This document shows positions 5,222-6,321 of a DNA stretch of 6,321 nucleotides, one piece after another. The DNA comes from Scleromatobacter sp045810285 (lineage in GTDB: Bacteria; Pseudomonadota; Gammaproteobacteria; Burkholderiales; Burkholderiaceae_C). Both the position numbers and the translations under genes were made by a program. Position 1 is the first letter of the stretch, and each line of letters starts with the position of its first letter. Below the pieces are notes generated by a model. It was given only the letters and a program-made list of their open reading frames with translations, was not told where the DNA came from and did no database searches. Location of the stretch: NCBI GenBank assembly GCA_045810285.1, contig JBJMWE010000070.1, positions 1 through 6,321 of the forward strand, in the 5' to 3' direction.

Positions 5222-6124
5222 TCAGCCCACGCGCGGCTCGACGGGCATGCCGAGCTCGCAGCGCACGTGGCGGACGCCGGGCACGCATTGGCCGGGGTCG
5301 TAGCGCTCGCGGAACGGGCCGATCGCCAGCTGCCAGGCCGCCTGCGGCAACCACCGGCCCAGCAGCGCATGCCAGCCGTCGGCGATGTCGGCGGCGGAGC
5401 CGTCGTACTGCAGCGTGGCCATCCAGCGCGCCGGGATGCGCTTGTGCAGCAGCGGCGGCGGGCACGCGCCCGCGAAGCCGAAGCCCGGCGGCAGTTGCAC
5501 GCAGGCATCCATGCGGCAGCGCTCCGGCCCGACGATGCCCGGGTCGTCCAGCCCCATGAACAGCAGCGGCTGGCCCACCAGGCCCAGCGCGCGCACGGCG
5601 CTCATGAAGCGATCCCACAGCGCCGGCGCCACCAGCCCGAAGTCGCCGCGGCCGCGCATGAACAGCACGTCCATCTCCGGCTCGCGCGCGACGGTCACCG
5701 GCGGCATGCCGCGCAGCCAGCCCTCGTCGTCCTGCGCGCGGCCGCGCCAGGTGGACGGCGTCATCCCGAAGCGCTCGCGGAACGCGCGCGCGAAGCCCTC
5801 GGGCGACGCGAAGCCGCAGTTCAGCGACACCGCGGTGATCTTCTCGTCCGGGCAATGGCGCAGGCGCCCGGCCGCCACGTCCAGGCGCCGGCGCCGCACG
5901 AACTCGTTGAGGGTCTCGCCGCTCCACAGGTGGAACAGGCGATGGAAATGGAAGGGCGAGATCGCGGCGACGACGGCCATGCGCTCCAGCGACAGCTCGT
6001 CGTCCAGGTGCGCGTCGACGAAGTCGACCACTGCCTCGAGCCGCCGCACGTGGTGGCCGTGCAGCACGAGCGCCGGGCGGGGAGCCGGCAACGGCAGGTC
6101 GGCGGCGGCGGCGGCGGCGCGCAT
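5222..6124 (-). CDS. AraC-family transcription regulator with C-terminal GyrI-like domain
   Basis: The ATG at 6124 gives 300 aa. A GTG one codon earlier (6127) is also possible. Residues about 25-125 form the AraC DNA-binding region. The first helix-turn-helix is near 45-66 (LSLERMAVVAAISPFHFHR) and the second near 95-120 (ITAVSLNCGFASPEGFARAF), followed by the typical RFGMTPSTWR. Residues about 141-295 match the GyrI-like/SbmC-type ligand-binding fold (PPVTVAREPEMDVLFMRGRG, ALWDRFM, PPGFGF, RWMATLQYDG, ADGWHALLGRWLP, GPFRERYDP). This N-terminal HTH plus C-terminal small-molecule domain is the Rob layout, often answering amphipathic or drug-like ligands, so a sugar ligand is not assured. The start overlaps the LacI-type stop (TGATG), suggesting translational coupling, and there is no strong ribosome site. 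It lies 113 bp before the lipoprotein gene on the same strand. Confidence 0.92.
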   Translation of the reverse strand: MRAAAAAADLPLPAPRPALVLHGHHVRRLEAVVDFVDAHLDDELSLERMAVVAAISPFHFHRLFHLWSGETLNEFVRRRRLDVAAGRLRHCPDEKITAVSLNCGFASPEGFARAFRERFGMTPSTWRGRAQDDEGWLRGMPPVTVAREPEMDVLFMRGRGDFGLVAPALWDRFMSAVRALGLVGQPLLFMGLDDPGIVGPERCRMDACVQLPPGFGFAGACPPPLLHKRIPARWMATLQYDGSAADIADGWHALLGRWLPQAAWQLAIGPFRERYDPGQCVPGVRHVRCELGMPVEPRVG

Positions 6125-6321
6125 CACGTCCGGCGCGGGCGCGTGGTGCCGCGCACCACCAGCCGCAGGTCCGGCACGGGCTCGCTGCGGGGCGGGGTCG
6201 CGCCGAGCGCGGCGAGCAGCTGGTGCGCGGCGGAGCGGCCCATCTCGTAGATCGGCTGGTGCACGGTGGTGACCGCCGGAGTCATGTAGGCCGACTGCGG
6301 CAGGTCGTCGAAGCCCACCAG
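6124..6321 (-). CDS. LacI-family regulator, C-terminal end only
   Basis: The minus strand enters the window in frame as LVGFDDLPQSAYMTPAVTTV, then HQPIYEMGRSAAHQLLAAL, and ends LRLVVRGTTRPRRT at a TGA (6126-6124). VGFDD, the P-x-x-T-T-V-x-Q-P block, MG..A...L and L.VRGTT are the hallmarks of the periplasmic-binding-protein-like sugar-sensing domain of LacI/GalR repressors. About 65 residues are visible; the DNA-binding part lies beyond position 6321. Its stop shares one base with the ATG of the AraC-type gene, so the two form an operon. A sugar or oligosaccharide effector is expected from the family. Control of the nearby glucanase is an inference from position. Confidence 0.88.
   Translation of the reverse strand: MVGFDDLPQSAYMTPAVTTVHQPIYEMGRSAAHQLLAALGATPPRSEPVPDLRLVVRGTTRPRRT

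Noticed and set aside
4738..5559. Plus-strand frame with repeated Val-Gly-Ala-Gly, looking like an elastin-like protein
   Set aside because: It is the exact antisense of the Pro-Ala-Pro-Thr spacer, and no convincing start or flanking domain is present.
5201..6272. Long plus-strand frames opposite the AraC-type gene
   Set aside because: Antisense shadows of a protein with clear HTH and GyrI-like motifs; they carry no recognisable domains.

Overview
The window is GC-rich DNA with strongly GC-biased third codon positions. Its gene families fit a soil or freshwater proteobacterium, most likely Burkholderiales or Xanthomonadales; this is an inference from composition and family resemblance only. 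No mobile element, CRISPR array, tRNA or rRNA was seen.

Left edge (1-332): two gene pieces collide. A C-terminal piece of galactokinase on the + strand, carrying the GHMP-kinase glycine-rich motif, runs head-on into the start of a glycosyltransferase on the - strand. Neither can be complete, so a rearrangement or an assembly join lies at about 115-150. After a 255-bp spacer with hairpins comes a 672-aa soluble hybrid histidine kinase (588-2606). It has two near-identical PAS domains, a HisKA/HATPase core and a C-terminal receiver, and its DNA frame stays open all the way back into the galactokinase piece.

Middle (2607-3564): convergent to the kinase is a small basic protein. It joins a DUF6496-type N-terminus to a Lys/Ala/Pro histone-H1-like tail built from a nested repeat. 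About 490 bp follow without a securely identified gene. That stretch holds a possible 89-aa membrane protein with a strong Shine-Dalgarno and operator-like repeats, and ends in a strong hairpin.

Right part (3565-6321), all - strand, reading LacI regulator (C-terminal end only) > AraC regulator with a GyrI-like domain > lipoprotein with a 14-unit Pro-Ala-Pro-Thr spacer > secreted GH16 lichenase-like glucanase. The two regulators overlap at the stop/start, and the lipoprotein and glucanase are 32 bp apart. The simplest reading is a small beta-glucan-use locus: the glucanase is exported and cuts polysaccharide, the lipoprotein holds a possible glycan-binding domain away from the membrane on a stiff spacer, and the two regulators control them. 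The enzyme assignment is well supported. The lipoprotein's role and the regulatory link are inferred from order and spacing.
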